From assembly GCF_001642695.1 (NCBI RefSeq), contig NZ_LWCC02000005.1:3981358-4045357 (forward strand): 64,000 nt of DNA, read 5' to 3'. Origin of the DNA: Streptomyces chilikensis (GTDB taxonomy: Bacteria; Actinomycetota; Actinomycetes; Streptomycetales; Streptomycetaceae). The notes beneath the pieces were generated by a model. The model ran no database searches and was not told where the DNA came from. It worked only from the letters and a program-made list of their open reading frames with translations. The translations under genes were made by a program, and so were the position numbers. Within the stretch, counting starts at the first letter, position 1. The number at the start of each line of letters is the position of its first letter. This document shows, piece by piece, positions 1 to 9,183 of the stretch.

Positions 1-287
1 ACTTCTCCTTCACGCTGGACAACGGTCACCTGGCCAAGCTGGCCCGCACACCCGTCACCGTCCACAAGATCCTCGTGGTGATGCTGGTGCCCCGGGCCCG
101 CGACCAGTGGCTGACCGCGGGGCACGACCGGCTGGACCTCAGGCACTGCTGCTACTGGGTCAACCTCGCCGGACATCCGGTCACCGGGCGCACCCGCACC
201 ACCGTGCGGGTGCCGACCGCGCGCATCTTCGACGACCGGGCGCTCTGCGACATCATGAACCGGGTCGGAAGGGGAGACATGCCGTGA
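1..287 (+). CDS. DUF4365 domain protein, C-terminal part
   Basis: This is the 3' end of a gene that begins before the window. Reading from base 3, 94 residues are open to the TGA at 285-287. The visible part (FSFTLDN near the edge, then KILVVMLVP and HCCYWVNLAG) matches what I recall of the DUF4365 protein that lies upstream of thrS in Streptomyces. DUF4365 is thought to be related to nuclease-fold proteins, but its function is unknown. The stop overlaps the GTG of the next gene, so the two are probably translationally coupled. The family call is from memory of homologues; the reading frame is seen directly. Confidence 0.75.
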   Translation, partial: FSFTLDNGHLAKLARTPVTVHKILVVMLVPRARDQWLTAGHDRLDLRHCCYWVNLAGHPVTGRTRTTVRVPTARIFDDRALCDIMNRVGRGDMP

Positions 288-1663
288 CGCACCGACCGAT
301 CGACGGCCCCGGCGACGGTCCCGGCGGCGTCCCCCGCCGCGGGCGCCGGGCCCGCCTCCGCCCGGCCACCGGCGCCGGGGGGACCGGGGAGGCCGGGAAC
401 ACCGGGGGGACCGGGGGGACCGGGGACACGGTCCGTCCCGTGATGCCGATGCCCCGGGGGCCGCGGTGGGCCGGCGATCCGTACCCCGGCGGAGCCCTGC
501 CCGACCCCGGGCGGGCCGACCCGGCCGTCCTCGCCGTCCTGCTGGCCCGCCACGGCTGGCGCCGCAGGGGCGGCGCCCCCGGCCGGTACGGCCGCTGGAC
601 GCCGCCCGGACCGCGGGGCGCGCGCACCAGTCTGCTCGTCCCGGAGAGCCGCGCCTTCCCCGACAGCGCCGACCTGCTGGGCGAGGCGCTGGACGCCCTC
701 GCCCGCACCGAGGAGCCCGCCGCCCGGGAGATCCTGCTCGCCCTGGCCGTGCCCGGCGACGAGATCCGCTGGCGGCGCGACGTCCCCGACGGCCACCGGG
801 CCGGACCCCTCGCCGCGCGCTGGACGGCGGAGGAGGAACTCCGCTCGGCCGCCCGCCACACCCTGCTCGCCGCCGCCCTCGCCGGCCGCGCCCGCACCGG
901 CTACCACGGCGCCCGTCACCGCCGGGCCGCCGCGGCCGCCCTGGGGGACGTGCTGTTGCTCGGGGCGGCCTCCGGCGGGCGCACGCTCACCGCCTTCGCG
1001 CCCGTCGCCCCCGCCCGCCCGCTGACCGTCCGCCTCCACCGGGCGCTGCACGCGGCCCGGGAGGCCGTCGACCACCGGCGGGCCACCGGAGGGATGGACG
1101 CCTTCGACGCCGCCGTCGCCGCCGGGGTGAGCCGTGAGCTGACCGAGGCGCTGATCACCCTGGTCAAGGGCACCGAGGGAGCCGGCGTGACGATCTCCTG
1201 GGCGCCCGCCGCCGGGATCCCCGAGGGGTGCGGGCCCGACGCCGAGCCGGTCGAGTTCTCGCCCGGCGACCTGCCCGCCCTCCGCGAGGCCGGGGCCCGC
1301 TACCGGCGGGCCGAGCCCTCCGTCGCCGTGCGGCTCACCGGCACCGTGGACCGGCTGCGCCGCACCGGCGGCGACGGGGCGGGCACCGTGCGGCTGCGGG
1401 TGCTCGCCGGGGCCGAGGTCCCGCACGTGCGGGTCACCCTCGACGAGGAGGCGTACCGGATCGCCGGCCAGGCGCACCTGGTGGGGCTGCCCGTCCGGGT
1501 GGACGGCAGGCTCGACAGCCGGGCCGGCTTCCGCCGCCTCACCGGCGCCCGCGGCGTCGCCCCCGTCACCGTCGACGAGGCCGAACGCGACCGGCTGATG
1601 AAGTCCCTCCAGGAGAACCTCGACTTCTTCGAGGAGGCCTGCGGCGGGGACTGCGAGGGTTAA
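284..1663 (+). CDS. Conserved hypothetical protein upstream of thrS
   Basis: The protein has 459 residues and no function I recognise. I chose GTG 284 because it overlaps the preceding stop (GTGA) and follows a purine-rich GGAAGGGGAGA at 267-277. A later in-frame ATG at 443 is the main alternative, since the first 50 residues are Gly/Pro/Arg-rich and look unstructured (repeated GGTG). The rest is an Ala/Arg-rich, mostly helical-looking region. The C-terminal third (around PSVAVRLTGTVDRL to VRVTLDEEAY) alternates in a way that suggests a small beta domain, perhaps OB-like, but that is a guess. No signal peptide or membrane segment is visible. Transcription probably continues from the DUF4365 gene. 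Confidence 0.7.
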   Translation: MTHRPIDGPGDGPGGVPRRGRRARLRPATGAGGTGEAGNTGGTGGTGDTVRPVMPMPRGPRWAGDPYPGGALPDPGRADPAVLAVLLARHGWRRRGGAPGRYGRWTPPGPRGARTSLLVPESRAFPDSADLLGEALDALARTEEPAAREILLALAVPGDEIRWRRDVPDGHRAGPLAARWTAEEELRSAARHTLLAAALAGRARTGYHGARHRRAAAAALGDVLLLGAASGGRTLTAFAPVAPARPLTVRLHRALHAAREAVDHRRATGGMDAFDAAVAAGVSRELTEALITLVKGTEGAGVTISWAPAAGIPEGCGPDAEPVEFSPGDLPALREAGARYRRAEPSVAVRLTGTVDRLRRTGGDGAGTVRLRVLAGAEVPHVRVTLDEEAYRIAGQAHLVGLPVRVDGRLDSRAGFRRLTGARGVAPVTVDEAERDRLMKSLQENLDFFEEACGGDCEG

Positions 1664-1692
1664 CCGCTTCGCACGGGGTGCGCGCGGCTCGG

Positions 1693-1698
1693 TAGGAT
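1693..1698 (+). promoter_or_regulatory. Possible -10 element for thrS
   Basis: TAGGAT fits the Streptomyces vegetative -10 pattern TANNNT and would start a leader of about 60 bases before thrS. No good -35 is present: TTCGCA at 1668-1673 is the nearest, with a 19-base spacer. I see no T-box-like specifier structure in the short leader. Confidence 0.3.
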
Positions 1699-1764
1699 TC
1701 CGGTACGCGTCCGTCCGTGACGTGTCGAGACTTCCCCCAGCAGGCCTTCAGTCAGGAGAGACCG

Positions 1765-3741
1765 GTGTCAGACGTCCGTGTGATCATCCAACGCGATTCC
1801 GAGCGGGAAGAGCGCGTGGTGACGACGGGCACTACGGCCGCCGACCTCTTCGCCGGCGAGCGCTCGATCGTGGCCGCTCGCGTCGGGGGCGAGCTCAAGG
1901 ACCTCGCCTACGAGCTGAAGGACGGCGAGAGCGTCGAGGGCGTCGACATCTCCTCCGAGGACGGTCTGAACATCCTGCGCCACTCCACCGCGCACGTCAT
2001 GGCGCAGGCCGTCCAGGAGCTCTTCCCGGAAGCCAAGCTGGGCATCGGCCCGCCGGTCAAGGACGGCTTCTACTACGACTTCGACGTCGAGAAGCCGTTC
2101 ACGCCCGAGGATCTCAAGGCCATCGAGAAGAAGATGCAGGAGATCCAGAAGCGCGGGCAGAAGTTCGCCCGTCGCGTGGTGACCGACGAGGCCGCCCGCG
2201 AGGAGCTCGCGGACGAGCCGTACAAGCTCGAGCTGATCGGCCTCAAGGGCTCGGCCTCCTCGGACGACGGCGCGGACGTCGAGGTGGGCGCCGGCGAGCT
2301 GACCATCTACGACAACCTCGACGCCAAGACCGGCGAGCTGTGCTGGAAGGACCTCTGCCGCGGTCCCCACCTGCCGTCGACCCGTCTGATCCCGGCGTTC
2401 AAGCTGATGCGCAACGCGGCCGCGTACTGGCGGGGCAGCGAGAAGAACCCCATGCTGCAGCGCATCTACGGCACCGCCTGGCCGTCCAAGGACGAGCTGA
2501 AGCAGTACCTGGACTTCCTCGCCGAGGCGGAGAAGCGCGACCACCGCAAGCTGGGCAACGAGCTCGACCTGTTCTCGATCCCCGAGCAGATCGGCTCCGG
2601 CCTCGCCGTCTTCCACCCCAAGGGCGGCATCGTCCGCCGCGTGATGGAGGACTACTCGCGCCGCCGCCACGAGGAGGAGGGCTACGAGTTCGTCTACACC
2701 CCGCACGCGACGAAGGGGAAGCTCTTCGAGACCTCGGGCCACCTGGACTGGTACGCCGACGGCATGTACCCGCCCATGCAGCTCGACGAGGGCGTGGACT
2801 ACTACCTCAAGCCCATGAACTGCCCGATGCACAACCTGGTCTTCGACGCGCGCGGCCGGTCCTACCGCGAGTTGCCGCTGCGCCTCTTCGAGTTCGGGAC
2901 GGTGTACCGGTACGAGAAGTCCGGCGTGGTGCACGGCCTCACCCGCGCCCGCGGCTTCACCCAGGACGACGCGCACATCTACTGCACCAAGGAGCAGATG
3001 GCGGAGGAGCTCGACAAGACGCTCACCTTCGTCCTGAACCTGCTGCGCGACTACGGCCTCACCGACTTCTACCTGGAGCTCTCCACCAAGGACCCCGAGA
3101 AGTTCGTCGGCTCCGACGAGGTGTGGGAGGAAGCCACCGAGACGCTGCGGCAGGTGGCCGAGAAGCAGGGTCTCCCGCTGGTGCCGGACCCGGGCGGCGC
3201 GGCCTTCTACGGCCCGAAGATCTCCGTCCAGGCGAAGGACGCGATCGGGCGGACCTGGCAGATGTCGACCGTGCAGCTCGACTTCAACCTGCCGGAGCGC
3301 TTCAACCTCGAGTACACCGCGGCCGACGGCACCAAGCAGCGGCCGGTGATGATCCACCGCGCGCTCTTCGGCTCCATCGAGCGGTTCTTCGCGGTGCTGC
3401 TGGAGCACTACGCGGGCGCGTTCCCGGCGTGGCTGGCCCCCGTGCAGGCGGTCGGCATCCCGATCGGCGACGCGCACGTGGAGTACCTCCAGGAGTTCGC
3501 CGCCGAGGCGAAGAAGAAGGGCCTGCGCGTGGAGGTCGACGCCTCCTCGGACCGCATGCAGAAGAAGATCCGCAACGCCCAGAAGATGAAGACCCCCTTC
3601 ATGATCATCGTGGGTGATGAGGACATGAACGCGGGGACGGTGTCGTTCCGGTACCGCGACGGTTCGCAGGAGAACGGCATCCCGCGTGACCAGGCGATCG
3701 CCAAGCTCGTCGACGTGGTGGAGCGCCGAGCGCAGGTGTGA
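1765..3741 (+). CDS. thrS: Threonine--tRNA ligase
   Basis: Cytosolic class II synthetase of 658 residues that charges tRNA-Thr. An N-terminal TGS domain (about 1-64) precedes the editing domain with HSTAH (73-77). The catalytic core carries a zinc-binding MNCPMHN near 350, motif 2 around [12 protein letters not shown], and motif 3 [11 protein letters not shown] near 531. An anticodon-binding domain fills the last 110 residues. GTG 1765 was chosen because it gives the usual family length and follows GGAGAG at 1755-1760; a 16-codon upstream extension lacks a ribosome site. It converges on the channel gene across a strong hairpin. As in mycobacteria, it lies near an Ap4A phosphorylase and the pgsA-pimA genes. 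Confidence 0.97.
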   Translation: MSDVRVIIQRDSEREERVVTTGTTAADLFAGERSIVAARVGGELKDLAYELKDGESVEGVDISSEDGLNILRHSTAHVMAQAVQELFPEAKLGIGPPVKDGFYYDFDVEKPFTPEDLKAIEKKMQEIQKRGQKFARRVVTDEAAREELADEPYKLELIGLKGSASSDDGADVEVGAGELTIYDNLDAKTGELCWKDLCRGPHLPSTRLIPAFKLMRNAAAYWRGSEKNPMLQRIYGTAWPSKDELKQYLDFLAEAEKRDHRKLGNELDLFSIPEQIGSGLAVFHPKGGIVRRVMEDYSRRRHEEEGYEFVYTPHATKGKLFETSGHLDWYADGMYPPMQLDEGVDYYLKPMNCPMHNLVFDARGRSYRELPLRLFEFGTVYRYEKSGVVHGLTRARGFTQDDAHIYCTKEQMAEELDKTLTFVLNLLRDYGLTDFYLELSTKDPEKFVGSDEVWEEATETLRQVAEKQGLPLVPDPGGAAFYGPKISVQAKDAIGRTWQMSTVQLDFNLPERFNLEYTAADGTKQRPVMIHRALFGSIERFFAVLLEHYAGAFPAWLAPVQAVGIPIGDAHVEYLQEFAAEAKKKGLRVEVDASSDRMQKKIRNAQKMKTPFMIIVGDEDMNAGTVSFRYRDGSQENGIPRDQAIAKLVDVVERRAQV

Positions 3742-3766
3742 CGCGCTCCCCGCGCCGCGGGGTTCC

Positions 3767-3799
3767 AGGCCCCCGGGAAGCTCAGCTTCCCGGGGGCCT
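3767..3799. terminator. Bidirectional terminator, thrS / channel gene
   Basis: A perfect 15-bp inverted repeat (AGGCCCCCGGGAAGC and its complement) closes on a three-base loop, TCA, at 3782-3784. The loop is itself the stop codon of the minus-strand channel gene. It lies 26 bases after the thrS stop, so it can serve both convergent genes. There is no U-tract, which is common for Streptomyces terminators. Confidence 0.85.
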
Positions 3800-4432
3800 C
3801 CCGCGTTCCTCGGCCGTGGCGAAGACGGCCATCAGCCACGACGCGAAGGAGCCCGTCACCGCGCCGAGCAGGGCGAGGCCGCAGGCCATCAGGGCGACCG
3901 CGACGGTCCGCCCCCCGGGCGTCACCGGGGCCACGTCGCCGTACCCGACCGTGGCCAGGGTGGCGCAGGTCCACCACACGGAGTCGCCGAAGGTGCGGAT
4001 GGTGGCGCCGGGAGCGCCCCGTTCCTGCTGGTAGACGGCGAGCGCCCCGGCGAACCCGATCAGCAGCACGGACACCCCGGCGTAGAACATCACCCGTGCC
4101 TGCAGGGGGAACCGCGGCCGCCCGCGCCGCCGCACCACCGCCTCGTAGAACCGGACGATCCGCAGCGGCCGCAGCAGGGGGAGGAGCAGGACCAGCGTGT
4201 CCAGCCAGTGGGTGCGCACGAAGCGGGGGCCCTGGCCGCTGCGGCGCCAGCGGGCCGCGTAGTCGAGCGCGAAGAGCAGCCACACGGCGGCGATCACCGC
4301 GAGGGCGAGACCGTGCCACAGGTCGGGCAGCCCGCGGCTCAGGACGAGGAGGGCGTAGGCGGCGAGGAAGAGCAGCGAGGCCACGGCGAGCGGGATCTCC
4401 GCACGGTCCTCACGGGGGTCACGGGTCTCCAT
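3782..4432 (-). CDS. Potassium channel family protein
   Basis: An integral membrane protein of 216 residues with a canonical K+ selectivity filter, TVGYGD. The plan resembles a small voltage-gated-type channel: two N-terminal hydrophobic segments, a third segment running into an Arg-rich stretch (LRPLRIVRFYEAVVRRR), then outer helix, pore loop and inner helix (TVAVALMACGLALLGAVTG). It ends shortly after the inner helix, so there is no RCK or cyclic-nucleotide domain. ATG 4432 was chosen because it puts a charged N-terminus (METRDPREDR) before the first membrane segment. Whether the Arg-rich segment senses voltage cannot be told from sequence. Confidence 0.9.
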   Translation of the reverse strand: METRDPREDRAEIPLAVASLLFLAAYALLVLSRGLPDLWHGLALAVIAAVWLLFALDYAARWRRSGQGPRFVRTHWLDTLVLLLPLLRPLRIVRFYEAVVRRRGRPRFPLQARVMFYAGVSVLLIGFAGALAVYQQERGAPGATIRTFGDSVWWTCATLATVGYGDVAPVTPGGRTVAVALMACGLALLGAVTGSFASWLMAVFATAEERGRPPGS

Positions 4433-4497
4433 GGCGCCAGCCTGGCGGGCGGGCCGCCCCGTCGCCCCCGGCGACACGTTCCGTACGGGCGACGCCA

Positions 4498-4503
4498 TAT
4501 GCT
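4498..4503 (+). promoter_or_regulatory. -10 element for a probable leaderless HIT mRNA
   Basis: TATGCT matches TANNNT and ends eight bases before the ATG at 4511, putting the expected transcription start on or next to the start codon. No ribosome binding site precedes the ATG, which fits a leaderless transcript. No convincing -35 was found. Confidence 0.45.
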
Positions 4504-4510
4504 GCGTGGT

Positions 4511-5059
4511 ATGACCAGTGAGCCGGAGCTGCAGATCGGGGTGGGTTCGCCGGACGCCTTCCAGCGGCTGTGGACCCCCCACCGGATGGCCTACGTCCAG
4601 GGCGAGAACAAGCCCACCGGACCCGAGGCCGGCGACGGGTGTCCGTTCTGCTCGATCCCCGCCAAGTCCGACGAGGACGGTCTGGTGATCCGGCGCGGGA
4701 CCCACGTCTACGCGGTGCTCAACCTGTACCCGTACAACGGGGGTCACCTGATGGTGGTGCCCTACCGGCACGTCGCCGACTACACCGGGCTGACCGCGGA
4801 GGAGACGGCGGAGCTGGGGGAGCTCACCAAGCAGGCGATGACGGCGCTGCGGCGCTGCTCCGGGGCGCACGGGTTCAACATCGGCATGAACCAGGGGACG
4901 GTCGCCGGGGCCGGCATCGCCGCGCACCTGCACCAGCACGTGGTGCCCCGCTGGGGCGGGGACACCAACTTCATGCCGGTCGTGGGGCACACCAAGGTGC
5001 TGCCGCAGCTGCTGGCCGACACCCGGGCGATGATCGCCGCGGCCTGGCCCTCCGCCTGA
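4511..5059 (+). CDS. HIT-family Ap4A phosphorylase / hydrolase
   Basis: A 182-residue HIT protein. It has CPFC near residue 46 as part of a probable zinc site and the catalytic histidine triad HLHQHVV near 140. Mycobacterial homologues (Rv2613c) are diadenosine tetraphosphate phosphorylases and lie, as here, between thrS and pgsA, so I infer the same activity: degrading Ap4A made as a side product by aminoacyl-tRNA synthetases. ATG 4511 is preferred over an in-frame ATG at 4499, which lies inside the putative -10 element. Neither has a ribosome binding site. It converges with the following minus-strand gene, separated by only 15 bases and a short CG hairpin. Confidence 0.88.
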   Translation: MTSEPELQIGVGSPDAFQRLWTPHRMAYVQGENKPTGPEAGDGCPFCSIPAKSDEDGLVIRRGTHVYAVLNLYPYNGGHLMVVPYRHVADYTGLTAEETAELGELTKQAMTALRRCSGAHGFNIGMNQGTVAGAGIAAHLHQHVVPRWGGDTNFMPVVGHTKVLPQLLADTRAMIAAAWPSA

Positions 5060-5074
5060 CGCCGCCCGGCGGGG

Positions 5075-6718
5075 CTACGCGTCGTAGGTGTCCGCCTTGC
5101 GCGGCGTCGGGTCCTGCACCGCTCCGCTGACCACGGACGAGCGCGCGCCGAACCTGTCGGTGGCGACGCCGTGCTCGCGCAGCACGCCGATCACCGCCTG
5201 GTGGACAGTGCGCAGCACCGGCGTGGCCACGCGCATGGCGTCGTCGGCCATGAACCGGTGGCGCCAGGGCTGCTCCGCCCAGGCGTGGCGCAGGCCGAAC
5301 GGCTCCGGGAGGGTCAGGCTGCCGCCGAGCCAGTTGAGCTGCTTGGGGAACCAGGTCAGCGGGGCGCGGGCGGCGAGGCGCACCACCTCGTCGCTGTCGA
5401 CCAGCGGGAGGGTGATGGTCCGCTTCTCCCAGGGCTTGAACGCCTTGTCGACGGTCCTCTCCTTGGCCGCGGGCTTGGAGTTGAACAGGCCGTGCACCGG
5501 CCCGAGCGCGTGCCCGGTGACCTCGATGCGCAGCGTCTGGTAGAGCACGGTGACCGTCACCAGCATGGTGAGGACCAACTGCCCGTCCCAGAGGACCCAC
5601 TGGACGCCCAGGTAGTGGCGGTCGCCGCTGCCGAACTGCTGACGGTTGCAGATCTGCTGTATGGCGTGCGACTTGTAGCGGAAGTTGTCGACGTCGGTGC
5701 CGTCGGGCCGGGCGACGGAGTCCGCGCCCTCGCCGACGGGGGAGACGATCCAGTGCTCCACGGAGGGCTTGGGGATGCCCTCGGTGGGCACGGGGGTGCG
5801 CTCCATCAGGGAGAGCTTGGCGTGGATGGCGCGGACCACGTCCCAGCTGCGGAAGGCGTAGATCTCCTTGCCCTCCTCGGCGGGTTCGAGGTCCTCGGCC
5901 ATCTGCCAGCTGCCCCAGCGGGTCCCCATCCCGAGGACGCCCTTGGGGCCGGCGTAGAAGGTGATGTTGGACTGCTGCTCGGCGCCGAGCCGGTTGAGGC
6001 TCTGGCGGAGCTGGTCGGCCGACCCGTCGGGGGTGGAGGGCACCGCCTCGGGGACCTTGGCGCCGATGCTGCTGCCGGAGAGCAGGCTCGCCCAGCGGTC
6101 GCGTAGGTCCTTGGCGGTGGCCTCGCAGATCCGCTTGGCGACCACCCAGCCGACCACCGGGGCGATCACCGCGCCGCGCGCGTACCAGCCCCAGAAGCCG
6201 CCGAAGGGCATCTGGACGAAGAAGACCACGGCGAGCAGGCCGAAGGCGGTCAGCAGCACGGTGCCCATGCCGGAGGTCCTGCGGTTCTCCGCCTTGGCGA
6301 GGGTGGCGCGGATCTGGAAGACCAGCAGCCAGGCCAGCAGGCCGGGCAGGAAGAGCACCCCGCAGAGCAGCATCACGGCGGTGAGCCGGATGTCGCGGGT
6401 GCGGCGCAGGCCGTTGGCGGCCAGGCAGTGCACGACCACGGTCTGCGGGTCCATGCCGAAGGACTGGACGACCGGACCGCGGCCGGGCGCGAGGAGCCGG
6501 TCGACCACGGCGCGGGAGAAGGCCTCGCCGAGGTTGGGGCGGAAGATCCTCGCCCAGCTCTTGCCGGGGTTGACCTTCGACCGGTGCCACTCGTTGTCGG
6601 CGTCGAGTATCTTCTCGACCGGGTCGTCCCGGTAGGCCGCGGAGGCCAGCGCGAAGGTGGCCTTCTGCCCCTCGCCGCCGGCCGCCGGCACCATCGGCCC
6701 GAATGCGTCGCTCGACAC
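5075..6718 (-). CDS. Conserved multi-pass membrane protein, unknown function
   Basis: A 547-residue protein I cannot assign. Hydrophobic segments appear around RLTAVMLLCGVLFLPGLLAW, TVLLTAFGLLAVVFFV and GAVIAPVVGWVVA in the N-terminal half, with another (LVLTMLVTVTVLYQTL) in the C-terminal half, separated by soluble stretches. The start is GTG 6718 (VSSDAFGPM), preceded on its strand by a GGGGGCGGAAA stretch. A GTG 20 codons upstream (6778) is possible but adds a low-quality Arg-rich lead. The gene runs convergent to the HIT gene and codirectional with the EF-G-like gene 266 bases upstream. Similar proteins sit at this place in other streptomycetes as far as I recall. Confidence 0.8.
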   Translation of the reverse strand: MSSDAFGPMVPAAGGEGQKATFALASAAYRDDPVEKILDADNEWHRSKVNPGKSWARIFRPNLGEAFSRAVVDRLLAPGRGPVVQSFGMDPQTVVVHCLAANGLRRTRDIRLTAVMLLCGVLFLPGLLAWLLVFQIRATLAKAENRRTSGMGTVLLTAFGLLAVVFFVQMPFGGFWGWYARGAVIAPVVGWVVAKRICEATAKDLRDRWASLLSGSSIGAKVPEAVPSTPDGSADQLRQSLNRLGAEQQSNITFYAGPKGVLGMGTRWGSWQMAEDLEPAEEGKEIYAFRSWDVVRAIHAKLSLMERTPVPTEGIPKPSVEHWIVSPVGEGADSVARPDGTDVDNFRYKSHAIQQICNRQQFGSGDRHYLGVQWVLWDGQLVLTMLVTVTVLYQTLRIEVTGHALGPVHGLFNSKPAAKERTVDKAFKPWEKRTITLPLVDSDEVVRLAARAPLTWFPKQLNWLGGSLTLPEPFGLRHAWAEQPWRHRFMADDAMRVATPVLRTVHQAVIGVLREHGVATDRFGARSSVVSGAVQDPTPRKADTYDA

Positions 6719-6886
6719 GGTTGTTTCCGCCCCCCTGCCGCGGCGCTCCCGCGGCGGTGTGTCCTGGCCTGCCCGCACGACCGGAGGCCGGTTCGTCAGC
6801 CTATCGGCCCGGTGACGGGCCCGGTGGTCCCTCGGCGGAATCGTCCGCCCGGGACCGGCCGGTCCGGGTCCGGTCGCGCACTACAC

Positions 6887-6914
6887 AGACTGCCCAGGAC
6901 GGGGGTGTGGTCAA
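6887..6914 (-). promoter_or_regulatory. Possible promoter of the membrane-protein gene at 5075-6718
   Basis: On the minus strand, TTGACC (6914-6909) is followed after 16 bases by CAGTCT (6892-6887), close to the Streptomyces vegetative consensus. It lies about 170 bases upstream of the GTG at 6718 and overlaps a 7-bp inverted repeat at 6900-6920. Confidence 0.35.
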
Positions 6915-6933
6915 CCCCCGTTCCGGATCGCAC

Positions 6934-6979
6934 TGTTGCGGCGGGTCAGGGCCGCGTGTTGCGGCGGGTCAGGGCCGCG
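6934..6979. repeat. Perfect 23-bp tandem duplication
   Basis: Two identical 23-base copies lie head to tail at 6934-6956 and 6957-6979, each beginning TGTTGCGGCGGG and ending GGGCCGCG. The second copy ends five bases before the EF-G-like stop codon on the minus strand. No hairpin of note forms within one copy. Confidence 0.95.
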
Positions 6980-6984
6980 GGGGA

Positions 6985-9183
6985 TCAGGCGGGCGCGGTC
7001 TCCTTCTCGCGCAGCCGCCGCACGACGTGCTCGGGAGCGGGCTCGTGGCGCAGGTACCGGCGGCTGAACCCGGCCGTGCCGTGGGAGAGGGAGCGCAGCT
7101 CCACGGCGTAGCGCTCGATCTCCAGCTCGGGGATCTCGGCGCGGACCAGGACCCGGCCGCCCTCGGTCTGCTCGGTGCCCAGCACCCGGCCGCGCCGGGA
7201 GGACAGGTCGCTCATCACGGCGCCCACGTACGCGTCGCCGATCAGCACGGTCACCTCGGCCACCGGTTCCAGGACGTGGATCCGCGCGTCGGCGGCGGCC
7301 TCCCGCAGGGCGAGCGCGCCGGCGGTCTGGAAGGCGGCGTCGGAGGAGTCCACCGAGTGGGACTTGCCGTCGAGGAGGGTGACGCGCACGTCGGTCAGCG
7401 GGCGCCCGGATCCGATCCCCCGGGCGGCCTGGGCGCGGACCCCCTTCTCCACGGAGGGGACGAACTGCCGGGGGACCGCGCCGCCCACCACCTGGTCGAC
7501 GAACTCGACGCCGGAGCCCGCGGGCAGCGGTTCGACCCGGATCTCGCAGATGCCGAACTGGCCGTGTCCGCCGGACTGCTTGACGTGCCTGCCGCGTCCG
7601 GAGGCCGGTGCGGCGAAGGTCTCGCGCAGTGCCACCCGGTGCGGGACGACGTCGACCCGGACTCCGTAGCGGGTGCGCAGGCGCTCCAGGGCGACCTCGG
7701 CGTGGGCCTCGCCCAGGCACCACAGCACGACCTGGCCGGTGTCCCGGTCGTGCTCCAGCCGCATGGTGGGGTCCTCGCCGACGAGGCGGGACAGGCCCTC
7801 GGAGAGCCGGTCCTCGTCCGCCTTGGAGTGGGCCTCCACGGCGAGCGGGAGCAGCGGGTCGGGCAGGGCCCAGGGCTTCATCAGCAGCGGGTCGTCCTTG
7901 GCGGACAGGGTGTCGCCGGTCTCGGCGCGGGAGAGCTTGGCGACGCAGACCAGGTCGCCCGCCACGGCGTGGGTCACCGGGCGCTGCTGCTTGCCGAAGG
8001 GGCTGGTCAGGGCGGAGACGCGTTCGTCGGTGTCGTGGTCCTCGTGTCCCCGGTCGGCCAGGCCGTGCCCCGAGACGTGGACGACCGTGTCGGGGCGCAG
8101 CGTGCCGGAGAAGACGCGGACCAGGGACATCCGGCCGACGTAGGGGTCGGACGCGGTCCTGACGACCTCCGCCAGCAGCGGCCCGGAGGGGTCGCCGAGC
8201 CGCAGGTCGCGGGGCGTGCCGTCGAGGGAGGTGACCACGGGCGCGTGGCGTTCGGGCGGGGTGGGGCAGCCGCGGGTGACCAGGTCGAGGAGTTCGACCG
8301 TGCCCAGCCCCTGGCGGGCGCCGGGCGGGGCGGGCGCGGCGCACAGGACGGGGTGGAAGGAGGCGCGGGAGACGGCCTTCTCCAGGTCCTCGACCAGGGC
8401 GCCGGGGTCGAGGGCCCCGCCGCCGATGTAGCGGTCCATGAGGGCCTCGTCCTCGCTCCCGGCGATGATGCCCTCGACCAGCCGGTCACGGGCCTCCTCG
8501 ATCAGCGGGATCCGGTCCGCGTCGGGGTCGTGCTCGACGCGTTCGCCGGAGGAGTAGTCGAAGAGCTTCTTGGTGAGCAGGCCGATCAGCCCGGTCACCG
8601 GTGCCTGCCCGTCGGGTCCCGCAGGCCCGCGCAACGGCAGGTAGAGGGGGAGGACGGCGTCGGGGTCGTCGCCGCCGAACGCCTCGGCGCACAGCCGGGT
8701 CATCTCCTCCACGCCGGTGCGGGCCGACTCGAGGTGCGTGACGACGATGGCGCGGGGCATGCCGACGGCCGCGCACTCGTCCCACATCGCGCGCGTGGCG
8801 CCGTCCACGCCGTCGGACGCCGAGACGACGAACAGGGCCGCGTCCGCGGCGCGCAGGCCGGCCCTGAGCTCTCCCACGAAGTCGGCGTAGCCGGGGGTGT
8901 CCAGCAGGTTGATCTTGAAGCCGTCCCAGGTGAGCGGCACCAGGGAGAGCTGCACCGAGCGGTGCCGGCGCTGTTCGATCTCGTCGTGGTCGGAGACGGT
9001 GCCGCCGTCCTCGACCCGGCCCGCCCGGTTGACCGCGCCGGCGGTCTGGGCGAGGGCCTCGACCAGCGTGGTCTTGCCCGATCCGGTGGGGCCGACCAGC
9101 ACCACGTTCCGGATGGAGCCGGGGCGGTCGGCCGTCGCCGCCCCTCCGGCGGCTCCGGGGTGATGGCTGTTCCTGTCGCCCAT
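6985..9183 (-). CDS. Elongation factor G-like protein (EF-G2)
   Basis: A 732-residue translational GTPase paralogue with the EF-G domain order. The P-loop GPTGSGKTT (31-39) and G3 DTPG (95-98) are intact. The G4 motif NKxD is replaced by THLE (149-152), and the switch I region reads HRSVQ (74-78) where EF-G has RGIT, so the conserved Thr is missing. I recognise this as the actinobacterial EF-G-like class, whose role is unsettled. It is unlikely to replace fusA. ATG 9183 follows GGGAGGGCAGGA; upstream in-frame starts lie in Arg/Ala-rich sequence. It is divergent from pgsA across 289 bases. Confidence 0.9.
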   Translation of the reverse strand: MGDRNSHHPGAAGGAATADRPGSIRNVVLVGPTGSGKTTLVEALAQTAGAVNRAGRVEDGGTVSDHDEIEQRRHRSVQLSLVPLTWDGFKINLLDTPGYADFVGELRAGLRAADAALFVVSASDGVDGATRAMWDECAAVGMPRAIVVTHLESARTGVEEMTRLCAEAFGGDDPDAVLPLYLPLRGPAGPDGQAPVTGLIGLLTKKLFDYSSGERVEHDPDADRIPLIEEARDRLVEGIIAGSEDEALMDRYIGGGALDPGALVEDLEKAVSRASFHPVLCAAPAPPGARQGLGTVELLDLVTRGCPTPPERHAPVVTSLDGTPRDLRLGDPSGPLLAEVVRTASDPYVGRMSLVRVFSGTLRPDTVVHVSGHGLADRGHEDHDTDERVSALTSPFGKQQRPVTHAVAGDLVCVAKLSRAETGDTLSAKDDPLLMKPWALPDPLLPLAVEAHSKADEDRLSEGLSRLVGEDPTMRLEHDRDTGQVVLWCLGEAHAEVALERLRTRYGVRVDVVPHRVALRETFAAPASGRGRHVKQSGGHGQFGICEIRVEPLPAGSGVEFVDQVVGGAVPRQFVPSVEKGVRAQAARGIGSGRPLTDVRVTLLDGKSHSVDSSDAAFQTAGALALREAAADARIHVLEPVAEVTVLIGDAYVGAVMSDLSSRRGRVLGTEQTEGGRVLVRAEIPELEIERYAVELRSLSHGTAGFSRRYLRHEPAPEHVVRRLREKETAPA

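Noticed and set aside
1664-1764. A T-box leader before thrS (and similar for hisS and alaS)
   Set aside because: The leaders are too short, and I find no specifier loop or the conserved T-box sequence.
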